Notes under the pieces: generated by a model | The model's input: only the letters and a program-made list of their open reading frames with translations | The model's database searches: none | What the model was told of the DNA's origin: nothing | Shown: positions 57,355 through 64,000 of the stretch, piece by piece | Position numbering within the stretch: the stretch's first letter is position 1 | How the letters are laid out: each line of letters opens with the position of its first letter | Program-made: the position numbers and the translations under genes | Origin: Promicromonospora sp. AC04 | Lineage (GTDB): Bacteria > Actinomycetota > Actinomycetes > Actinomycetales > Cellulomonadaceae | Assembly (NCBI RefSeq): GCF_003058225.1 | Contig: NZ_QBUG01000012.1 | Span: 1-64,000, forward strand | Direction: 5' to 3' | DNA: 64,000 bases

Positions 57355-59100
57355 TCAGCCGCCGATCTCCAGGCTCGCGCCCGGGATCGCCGCCAGCAGG
57401 TCCCGCGTGTACTCCTGCTGCGGGTTGTCGAACACCTCGTCGGTGGTCGCGTGCTCCACGATGCTCCCGTCCTTCATCACGGCCACGAGGTCGGCGATCT
57501 GCCGGACCACTGCCAGGTCGTGCGTGATGAACAGGAAGGACAGCCCCAGCTCGGCCTGCAGGTCGTTGAGCAGCGTCAGGATCTGCGCCTGGACCAGCAC
57601 GTCGAGCGCCGAGACGGCCTCGTCGAGCACGAGCACCTCGGGCTTGAGCGCCAGCGCACGCGCGATCGCGATGCGCTGCCGCTGCCCGCCCGACAGCTCG
57701 TTCGGGAACCGTCGCATCGTCGCCTGCGGCAGCGACACCATGTCGAGCAGCTCGCGGACGCGTGCCTCGCGGGCCTTCCGGTCGCCCACCCGGTGCAGGA
57801 CGAGCGGCTCCTCGATCGAGCGGAAGATCGAGTAGGTCGGGTCCAGCGAGCCGTACGGGTTCTGGAACACCGGCTGCACCCGGCGGCGCAGCGCGAACTG
57901 CTCCTTCGGGGACATCGTCGCCACGTCGTTGCCGTCGAACATGACGGTGCCCGACGTCGGCTCGAGCAGTCCCAGCACCATGTTGGCCGCCGTGGACTTG
58001 CCGGAGCCGGACTCCCCCACCAGGGCGAGGGTGTGGCCCTTGGGCAGCACGAAGTCGATGCTGTCCACCGCCGTGAAGTCGGTGTGCGCGCCGGGCCGCG
58101 AACCACGGATGTGGAACACCTTGGTCAGGTCCTTCGCCACGACGACGTCGGGGGCAGCGGCCTCCACCTCGTCCGCATGCTCGGCGAGCAGGTCCTCGGC
58201 CTCCGTGCCGCGCTCGTGCGCGGACTGGATGCGGCGCGAGGCCAGCGACGGGGCCGAGGCCACGAGCCGCTTGGTGTACTCGTGCTGCGGGTCCTTGAGG
58301 ATCTGCGCCGCCGGGCCGGACTCCACGACCTTGCCCTTGTACATCACCACGAGGTGCTCGGCACGCTCGGCGGCCAGGCCCAGATCGTGCGTGATGAACA
58401 GGACCGCGGTGCCGAGCTCGGCGGTGAGGCCCTCCAGGTGGTCCAGGATCGTCTTCTGCACCGTGACGTCGAGGGCCGACGTCGGCTCGTCCGCGATGAG
58501 CAGCTTCGGCCGCGAGGCCAGGCCGATCGCGATGAGCGCACGCTGGCGCATGCCGCCCGAGAACTCGTGCGGGAACTGGCGGGCGCGGCGCGCGGCGTCG
58601 GGCAGGCCGGCCTCGCCGAGCAGCTCGGCGACGCGCGCGCTGCGCTCCGCCCTGCTGCCCGGGAAGCCGTTGGCGACCAGGGCCTCGTCGATCTGCGCAC
58701 CGATGCGCCACACCGGGTTCAGGTTGGACATCGGGTCCTGCGGCACCAGGCCGATCTCGCGGCCGCGCAGGTCCTCGACCTGCTTGCGCTTCAGGCCGAC
58801 GAGCTCGCGCCCGCCGAACGAGATGGACCCGCCGGTCACCTTGCCGGTGCCGGGCAGCAGGTCGATGATCGCGTGCGCGGTGGTCGACTTGCCGGAGCCC
58901 GACTCCCCAACGATCGCCACGGACTGGCCCGGGTAGACCGTGAGGTCAACGCCGCGCACGGCGTCGACCGTGCCGGTGGCCGTGGTGAACGAGATCTGCA
59001 GGTCCTTGATCTCGAGCAGCGGGGTGCTGTCGTCGGGCTTCTCGGCGGGCACCGGGGCGTCCTCGGTGGTTCCGTCGGTGAGGGTGATCGTGGTGGTCAT
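57355..59100 (-). CDS. oligopeptide ABC transporter ATPase, DppD-DppF fusion
   Basis: A 581-residue protein with two complete NBDs, combining the two ATPases that enteric bacteria encode separately. NBD1 (about 28-280): Walker A GESGSGKST, signature EFSGGMRQRALIA, Walker B LLIADEPTSALD. NBD2 (about 320-570): GESGSGKST, signature LSGGQRQRIAIA, Walker B LVLDEAVSALD in which the usual Pro after Glu is Ala. Each ends with an OppD/F-type tail (PQHEYTKRLVASAPSL; PQQEYTRDLLAAIPGA). ATG 59100 overlaps the upstream permease stop (ATGA). It powers uptake with the two permeases and binding lipoprotein. Confidence 0.95.
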   Translation of the reverse strand: MTTTITLTDGTTEDAPVPAEKPDDSTPLLEIKDLQISFTTATGTVDAVRGVDLTVYPGQSVAIVGESGSGKSTTAHAIIDLLPGTGKVTGGSISFGGRELVGLKRKQVEDLRGREIGLVPQDPMSNLNPVWRIGAQIDEALVANGFPGSRAERSARVAELLGEAGLPDAARRARQFPHEFSGGMRQRALIAIGLASRPKLLIADEPTSALDVTVQKTILDHLEGLTAELGTAVLFITHDLGLAAERAEHLVVMYKGKVVESGPAAQILKDPQHEYTKRLVASAPSLASRRIQSAHERGTEAEDLLAEHADEVEAAAPDVVVAKDLTKVFHIRGSRPGAHTDFTAVDSIDFVLPKGHTLALVGESGSGKSTAANMVLGLLEPTSGTVMFDGNDVATMSPKEQFALRRRVQPVFQNPYGSLDPTYSIFRSIEEPLVLHRVGDRKAREARVRELLDMVSLPQATMRRFPNELSGGQRQRIAIARALALKPEVLVLDEAVSALDVLVQAQILTLLNDLQAELGLSFLFITHDLAVVRQIADLVAVMKDGSIVEHATTDEVFDNPQQEYTRDLLAAIPGASLEIGG

Positions 59101-60059
59101 CGCTTCCTCGCCTTCGGGTCGAGGGCGTCGCGCACGACGTCGCCCAGCATGATGAAGCCGAGCACGGTGAAGGCGAGTGCCGCGGCCGGGTAGAACATGA
59201 TCTCCGGGTTGGTGCGGATCGAGGCACGCCCGTTCGACAGGTCACCACCCCAGGAGACGGTGGACGGGTCCAGGCCGATGCCGAGGAACGTCAGCGTGGC
59301 CTCGGCCACGATGAAGGTGCCGAGTGCCACCGTGGAGTACACGATGATCGGCGCCGAGGAGTTGGGCAGGACGTGCCGCCAGAGGATGGCGCCACGACTC
59401 ATGCCCAGGGCCTTCGCCGCCGTGACGAACTCGTTGTTCTTCACGCTGAGCACTGCACCACGGGTGATGCGGGCGATGGTGGTCCAGCCGAAGGAGGCCA
59501 GCACCAGCGCCACTGCCAGCGCACTGCGCGACGGCACGATGCTGAGGATCACGATCGCGGCGAGCACGAACGGCACGGCGAAGAAGATGTCCGTGATGCG
59601 CGACAGGATCGTGTCGGTCCAGCCGCCGTAGTAGCCGGCGATGGCGCCGACGACCGTGCCAAGCACGACCACGAAGACCGTGGTGAGCAGGCCGACCGTC
59701 ACCGAAGCCTTGGCCCCGTAGAGCGTCCGCGCGTAGATGTCACAGCCGATCTTGTCGGTACCGAAGATGTGCTCGCGCGACGGCGGCAGCAACGAGTCCG
59801 CCAGGACGCACCCCGAGCGCGGGAGCTGGTCCGTGAACAAGCCCGGGGCGATGGAGATCACCACCACGACCAGGATCATCGCGGCCGAGATCCAGAAGAG
59901 CGGGCGGTGGCTCATGTCCCGCCAGGCGTCGCGCCACATGCTCGACGGCGCCTCGTCGGTGACCACGGCATCGACGACACCGACGGTGACGTCCTCGGGT
60001 GCGGCCACGTAGTGGCCCTGGCCCGGACGCGGGGCCTTGTCGTAGCGGTTCTCAGGCAT
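59097..60059 (-). CDS. oligopeptide ABC transporter permease (DppC type)
   Basis: A 320-residue inner-membrane permease with about six spans after a polar N-terminus of 50 residues (first span about LFWISAAMILVVVVISIAPG). The coupling-helix EAA motif is EFVTAAKALGMSRGAILWRHVLPNS, split here as AKALGMSRGAILWRH; GTDKIGCDIYARTLYGAK is the typical DppC segment. It overlaps DppB by 8 nt and the ATPase by 4 nt, so the operon is tightly packed. Confidence 0.95.
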   Translation of the reverse strand: MPENRYDKAPRPGQGHYVAAPEDVTVGVVDAVVTDEAPSSMWRDAWRDMSHRPLFWISAAMILVVVVISIAPGLFTDQLPRSGCVLADSLLPPSREHIFGTDKIGCDIYARTLYGAKASVTVGLLTTVFVVVLGTVVGAIAGYYGGWTDTILSRITDIFFAVPFVLAAIVILSIVPSRSALAVALVLASFGWTTIARITRGAVLSVKNNEFVTAAKALGMSRGAILWRHVLPNSSAPIIVYSTVALGTFIVAEATLTFLGIGLDPSTVSWGGDLSNGRASIRTNPEIMFYPAAALAFTVLGFIMLGDVVRDALDPKARKR

Positions 60060-60978
60060 AACGGATCCTCGGGTCCAGGACGGCGTACAGCAGGTCCACG
60101 AGCAGGTTGGCGACGATGTAGACCAGCACGATCACGGTCGACATCGTCACGATCGTGACGGACTCGCCGCGCTGGATCGCCTCGAAGAGCGTGCCGCCGA
60201 CACCGTTGATGTTGAAGATGCCCTCGGTGACGATGGAGCCCGTCATGAGGTTGCCCAGGTCCACGCCGATGAACGTGACAACAGGGATGAGCGAGTTGCG
60301 CAGCACGTGCCGGGAGACCACCTTGTCGCGCGGCAGGCCCTTGGCACTCGCGGTGCGCACGAAGTCGGCAGTGACGTTCTCGATCACCGAGGTGCGGGTC
60401 AGGCGCAGGATCTGGGCGAACGACGTCGTCGCGAGCACGATGGCCGGCATGAGCAGACTGTAGAAGTCGGGATCTCGGCCCGCGGTGACGGGCAGCCAGT
60501 CGAGGTTGACGCCCACGACGATCTGCAGCACCAGGCCGGTGACGAACGTCGGCAGCGCGATGAGCAGCAGGCTCAGCACCAGCACGCTGGAGTCGAAGAG
60601 CTTGCCCTTGCGGATCCCGGCGAACAGGCCGAAGCCGATGCCGAAGACCGTCTCGATGACGAGCGCCATGATCGCGAGCTGGAACGTGATGGGCAGGGCT
60701 TCGGCCACGACCTCGGCCACCGGGCGGCCGGTGAAGGTGTCGCCGAGGTCGAACGTGAAGATGCCCCTGAGGTAGTACAGGTACTGCACGATGAAGGGCT
60801 GGTCCAGGTGGAACTGGGCGCGGATCTGCTGCTGCACGGCCTCGGGCAGCCCGCGCTCACCGCCCAGCCCGGCCACGGGATCACCCGGGCGCAGGAAGAC
60901 CAGTGCGTAGAGCAGAAGTGTGGCGCCGATAAACACAGGGATCACCTGCAGCAACCGGCGTCCGAGATACCAAAGCAT
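60052..60978 (-). CDS. oligopeptide ABC transporter permease (DppB type)
   Basis: A 308-residue permease with six spans, starting directly in the first (LGRRLLQVIPVFIGATLLLY). The DppB signature RPGDPVAGLGGER and the EAA loop FVRTASAKGLPRDKVVSRHV are present. ATG 60978 has AAGGAG 8 nt upstream. It follows the binding-protein gene across a 151-nt gap with a hairpin, which likely lowers transport gene expression relative to the lipoprotein. Confidence 0.95.
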   Translation of the reverse strand: MLWYLGRRLLQVIPVFIGATLLLYALVFLRPGDPVAGLGGERGLPEAVQQQIRAQFHLDQPFIVQYLYYLRGIFTFDLGDTFTGRPVAEVVAEALPITFQLAIMALVIETVFGIGFGLFAGIRKGKLFDSSVLVLSLLLIALPTFVTGLVLQIVVGVNLDWLPVTAGRDPDFYSLLMPAIVLATTSFAQILRLTRTSVIENVTADFVRTASAKGLPRDKVVSRHVLRNSLIPVVTFIGVDLGNLMTGSIVTEGIFNINGVGGTLFEAIQRGESVTIVTMSTVIVLVYIVANLLVDLLYAVLDPRIRYA

Positions 60979-61053
60979 CGAAATTCTCCTTGGGCGGTTT
61001 CAGCGAACCATTCTCCCGGACAACTTCCGGGCGGCGCGCCGTTGCACATTGCA

Positions 61054-61084
61054 AGGCGGGGCACGCGTCGCGCGTACCCCGCCT
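61054..61084. terminator. attenuating hairpin between binding protein and permease genes
   Basis: 14-bp arms (AGGCGGGGCACGCG with CGCGTACCCCGCCT) with one mismatch and a TCG loop, 45 nt beyond the lipoprotein stop. Such hairpins commonly allow partial read-through in transporter operons. Confidence 0.6.
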
Positions 61085-61129
61085 CACCTGGAGCGAAGCG
61101 TCACGCCGGAGGTCCGGTCGTGATCAGGC

Positions 61130-62800
61130 TCACTCCGACTTGGTCACCTGGTACAGGATCGGGTCGCTGTCCCAGCCGAACACGACGTTCTCGACGGCCT
61201 CGGACCAGCCGCCCGTCGCGTTGTTGTACCAGAGCGGGATGCCCGGCATGTCCTGGAACAGGATCGTCTGGGCTTCCTTGTAGAGCTCGATCGCCGCGTC
61301 GGGGTCGGTCTCGCCGTTGGCCTCGGTGAGCTTGGCGTCGAACTCCTCGCTCGAGTAGCCCATGTCGTTCGAGCCGGCGCCCGTGCCGTAGATCGGCCCG
61401 AGGAAGTTGCTCATGGCCGGGTAGTCGGCCTGCCAGCCGCCACGGAAGAGCCCCTTGATCTCGTTGTTGTCACGCGCGTCGAGGAACTCGTCGAACGTGG
61501 GGTACGCGTCGAACTCGCAGTCGATGCCGAGCGTGTCGCGGATGCCGTTGCAGACCGGGTCGATCCACGACTGGTGGTCGCTGTCCGCGTTGGACGCGAT
61601 GTACAGGGGCTCGTCACCCCAGGGCTCGATCGCCTCGGCCTCGTCCCAGAGCGCCTTGGCGCCCTCGGGGTCGTAGTCGAGCACCTCGTTGCCCTCGACG
61701 TCGTCGCTCCAGCCGTTGATGACGGGAGAGGTGAAGTCGGTGGCCGGGGTGCGCGAGCCGGAGAAGACGGTCTCGGTGACCTGGTCACGGTCGATCGCCA
61801 TGGAGATGGCCTGGCGGCGCATGAGGCCCGCCTCGCCCTGGAAGCCCTCGACGTACTCGGGAACGTTGATCACCTGGATCACCGCGGCGGGCTGGTTGAC
61901 CGCGCGGTCGCCCAGCTCGTCCTCGAACGTGCCGAATGCCGACGCCGGGACGTTGGTGACGATGTCCAGGTTGCCGTCGAGCAGGTCGTTGTACGCCGAG
62001 TCCTCGTCGGTGTAGGCCACCAGGTCGACGCCGCCGTTCTGCGGCACCCGGTCACCCTCGTACGACTCGTTCGGGCGCAGCTCGATGAGCGAGTTGTGCT
62101 CCCAGGTCTCCAGGACGTACGGGCCGTTGCCGATCGGGGCCTCGCCGGCCGCCTCCGGGTCCTCGAAGAAGGACTCGGGCAGCGGGTAGAACGCCGAGTA
62201 GCCCAGCCGCAGCGGGAAGTCCGACTCCGGCTGCGAGAGCGTCACGGTGAACTCGGTGTCGCTGACGACCTCGAGACCGGACAGCGTCTCGGAGGCAGGC
62301 ACCTCGCCCTCCTTGGGCGCGCCCTCGGCGTCCAGCTGGTCCTCCGCGAACTGCACGTCCTCGAAGCCCGCGATCGGCTCGAAGAAGTAGCTCAGGTTCT
62401 GCGCGTTGGGCCCGTAGGCGCCGTAGTTCCACGCGTCCACGAAGCTCTGCGCCGTGACCGGCGTGCCGTCCGAGAACGTCCATCCGTCCTTGAGCGTGAC
62501 GGTCCAGACCACGTTGTCGTCCGACTCGATCGACTCGGCGACCTCGTTGTGCACGACGCCCTCGGCGTCGTAGTAGACGAGCCCGGCGAAGATGTTGCCG
62601 GTGACCTTGGATCCGAAGACCTCGTTGGTCATGGTCGGGATGATCGGGTTCTGCGGCTCACCGTTGCCGACGGTCACGATGCCGGTGCTCGCGCCCTCGG
62701 CAGGTGGCTCTTCGCCGCCGCCACCGCCGCAAGCGGTCAGCACGAGCGACGAGGCGAGGGCGAATGCGCCCAGCCCCAAAAGTCGCTTTCGAGGTGTCAC
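61130..62800 (-). CDS. oligopeptide ABC transporter substrate-binding lipoprotein
   Basis: A 556-residue family 5 solute-binding protein. The signal ends in the lipobox VLTAC, followed by a Gly run, so it is membrane-anchored outside. The SBP_bac_5 domain shows NIFAGLVYYDAEGVV, WTVTLKDGWTFSDGTPVTAQ, IGNGPYVLETWEHNSLIELR and MRRQAISMAIDRDQV. The ligand is probably a peptide, not certain. GTG 62800 was chosen because AGGAGG lies 4 nt upstream; the longer frame to 62872 has no signal-like N-terminus. Confidence 0.94.
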   Translation of the reverse strand: MTPRKRLLGLGAFALASSLVLTACGGGGGEEPPAEGASTGIVTVGNGEPQNPIIPTMTNEVFGSKVTGNIFAGLVYYDAEGVVHNEVAESIESDDNVVWTVTLKDGWTFSDGTPVTAQSFVDAWNYGAYGPNAQNLSYFFEPIAGFEDVQFAEDQLDAEGAPKEGEVPASETLSGLEVVSDTEFTVTLSQPESDFPLRLGYSAFYPLPESFFEDPEAAGEAPIGNGPYVLETWEHNSLIELRPNESYEGDRVPQNGGVDLVAYTDEDSAYNDLLDGNLDIVTNVPASAFGTFEDELGDRAVNQPAAVIQVINVPEYVEGFQGEAGLMRRQAISMAIDRDQVTETVFSGSRTPATDFTSPVINGWSDDVEGNEVLDYDPEGAKALWDEAEAIEPWGDEPLYIASNADSDHQSWIDPVCNGIRDTLGIDCEFDAYPTFDEFLDARDNNEIKGLFRGGWQADYPAMSNFLGPIYGTGAGSNDMGYSSEEFDAKLTEANGETDPDAAIELYKEAQTILFQDMPGIPLWYNNATGGWSEAVENVVFGWDSDPILYQVTKSE

Positions 62801-63003
62801 GTGTCCTCCTGGGTAGCAGTTCACTCCGGCCCGGCGGACGCCGTCCGGAGCGATGCGGGCGCATCTTTGCACCCCGTGGTATCAGACCTAACGTAGCCGC
62901 TCAGCGCAGATGCCGATGACCACTCCGCGAGAAACGCCACCGAGTTGTGACCATCCTGGTATATGGGGGTAACACCAGGTAACAGTTCTGACCAGGTGGT
63001 TCT
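62801..63003. promoter_or_regulatory. upstream region of binding-protein gene with CCTGGT repeats
   Basis: On the minus strand CCTGGT occurs twice directly and once inverted (ACCAGG) within 62958-62999, spaced 17-20 nt. These could be an operator for the transporter. A tentative -10 TACGTT lies near 62894-62899. No gene is present. Confidence 0.3.
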
Positions 63004-63024
63004 CACACCCGTAACACGGGCGTG
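63004..63024. terminator. hairpin terminator after ABC ATPase gene
   Basis: 9-bp arms (CACACCCGT with ACGGGCGTG, one wobble pair) and a 3-nt loop, 23 nt past the ATPase stop on the minus strand. Confidence 0.5.
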
Positions 63025-63046
63025 GCAAGGGCCCTCATCAGGAAAT

Positions 63047-63763
63047 TCACCCGTTGCCTGAGGCCACCACACGCCCGTCGTGCAGCTCCACCACCCGATC
63101 GGCGCGGGCCATCAGCTCCGGATCGTGCGTGGAGACGACGGCGGCCACGCCGCGCTCGTGCACCACCCGAGCCAGCAGGTCCATCACCACAGCTGCCGTG
63201 CCCGAGTCGAGCTGTCCGGTCGGCTCGTCCGCGAGCAGCACCTCCGGGTCCGCCACCAGCGCGCGGGCGATGCCCACCCGCTGCTGCTGCCCGCCCGACA
63301 GCTCGTACGGCCGCTGCTTCGCGTGCTCCGCCAGCCCGACGGCGTCCAGCGCCTCGGCGACGCGCCGCGAGCGCTCGGCCGCCGGGGTGCGCCGCAGCCG
63401 CAGCGGGACCTCGACGTTCTCCGCCGCCGACAGCACGGGCACCAGCCCGAACGACTGGAACACGTAGCCGATCCGGTCGCGGCGCGCGGCGAGCACTGCC
63501 TTCTCCCCCAGCGCGGTCAGCTCGGCATCACCGAGCCACACGCTGCCCGACGTCGGACGGTCCAGCCCGCCGAGCAGGTTCAGCAGCGTCGTCTTGCCCG
63601 AACCGGACGGGCCGCGCACCACGAGCAGCTCACCCGCGGCCACCTCCAGCGCGGCGTCCGCCAGGGCGCGCACCTCGCCGGCGCCGGTCCCGAACACCCG
63701 CGTGAGGCCCTCGGCGCGCAGGACGGTGCGCGCCGGGGTACGTGTCGAAGCGGTGGTCGTCAT
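63047..63763 (-). CDS. ABC transporter ATP-binding protein (MacB/LolD type)
   Basis: A 238-residue ATPase. Walker A GPSGSGKTT, Q-loop VFQSFGLVPVLSAAENVEVP, signature LSGGQQQRVGIARAL, Walker B VLLADEPTGQLD and switch His in VVSTHDPEL. The VPVLSAAENV segment is typical of ATPases pairing with FtsX/MacB permeases, presumably encoded beyond the right edge. ATG 63763 has GAGGAGG 4 nt upstream and overlaps the stop of the upstream gene (ATGA). Confidence 0.94.
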   Translation of the reverse strand: MTTTASTRTPARTVLRAEGLTRVFGTGAGEVRALADAALEVAAGELLVVRGPSGSGKTTLLNLLGGLDRPTSGSVWLGDAELTALGEKAVLAARRDRIGYVFQSFGLVPVLSAAENVEVPLRLRRTPAAERSRRVAEALDAVGLAEHAKQRPYELSGGQQQRVGIARALVADPEVLLADEPTGQLDSGTAAVVMDLLARVVHERGVAAVVSTHDPELMARADRVVELHDGRVVASGNG

Positions 63764-64000
63764 CGGTCCTCCTCGGGCTGGGTCTCGGCATGCCTGGCCG
63801 CCGGGCTCGGTCCGACCGCCGGGCTCGCGCGAGCCGGGTCGGGCTGGGCCGCGGGGCCCGGCGCCGCCGGCCACACGCCCACGTGGTCCGGCTCCAGCGC
63901 CAGCCGCACCCGGTCGCGCAGGTCGAGGGCGTGGACGAAGTCCTGGGGCAGCTGCATGCGGCCCACCCGGTCGAGCACCGCGAACTCCTCCGACACGTGC
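63760..64000 (-). CDS. partial CDS, C-terminal tail of an ABC ATPase-like protein
   Basis: Only the last 79 codons lie in the window; the 5' part is beyond the right edge. The segment EEFAVLDRVGRMQLPQDFVHAL then RDRVRLALEPDHVGVWP is a conserved C-terminal tail of many actinobacterial ABC ATPases that precede FtsX-type permeases, followed here by a Pro/Ala-rich end. A GTG at 63996 could be mistaken for a start, but the frame continues upstream. Its stop overlaps the next ATPase start. Confidence 0.7.
   Translation of the reverse strand, partial: HVSEEFAVLDRVGRMQLPQDFVHALDLRDRVRLALEPDHVGVWPAAPGPAAQPDPARASPAVGPSPAARHAETQPEEDR

Overview
The window is very GC-rich DNA (roughly 70 percent) from an actinomycete, most likely a Micrococcales relative of the Promicromonosporaceae or Cellulomonadaceae. 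Pointers to this are a mycothiol gene (mshB), a conservon (cvnA-D plus P450), many apparently leaderless starts (a -10 hexamer 6-7 nt before ATG or GTG), the order etfB-etfA-iscS-mnmA-metE-like-ligA familiar from actinobacteria, and an actinobacterial rRNA leader at the left edge. Taxonomy is inferred from gene content only.

Layout. 1-596: minus-strand rRNA leader and candidate promoters, with the 16S gene presumably just outside the left edge. 597-1268: a GNAT acetyltransferase. 1421-14539: a 13-kb minus-strand operon starting with a ribose-type ABC transporter (ATPase, permease, lipoprotein). It continues with a Gfo/Idh/MocA oxidoreductase, a secreted ThuA/sugar-dehydrogenase/PKD/CBM protein, a cytoplasmic sugar isomerase/epimerase-like protein, a second secreted sugar dehydrogenase and a Tat-exported isomerase-like protein. 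14615-15796: a divergent ROK regulator. 15891-18932: a secreted PA14/dehydrogenase/CBM/DUF1080 protein. The operon promoter and the DUF1080-gene promoter share an almost identical 28-bp palindromic operator in the same position, so I read 1.4-19 kb as one ROK regulon. It appears to oxidise glycosides at C3 outside the cell, cleave the 3-keto sugar without a classical glycosidase, and import and metabolise the products. This is the most interesting system in the window.

19.4-43.9 kb: the housekeeping cluster ligA / metE-like / mnmA / cysteine desulfurase / phoX / ThiF-rhodanese / etfA / etfB, with glgX divergent from etfB. Between ligA and the metE-like gene sits a 10.5-kb accessory block: a flavin monooxygenase, a conservon operon with P450 and an unknown protein, a prolyl oligopeptidase, and an AbiEi/DUF559-type gene with a C-terminal frameshift. 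phoX carries a good PHO-box array.

44-57 kb: a COG3573-type FAD dehydrogenase, an aromatic amino acid operon (ACT-like protein, pheA, tyrA), a large VanW protein, a small membrane protein, a LURP-one-like protein, mshB and typA. 57.4-62.8 kb: an oligopeptide ABC transporter operon. 63.0-64.0 kb: an ABC ATPase and the 3' end of another, cut by the right edge.

Two further themes recur. Many gene ends carry long, nearly perfect inverted repeats, several from shared families (GATAGAACC type, CTGACTCGGCG type), and two intergenic regions carry degenerate CCGAACCGCAAG repeats. Several conserved enzymes (TyrA, MnmA, VanW) carry low-complexity insertions encoded by short tandem DNA repeats.
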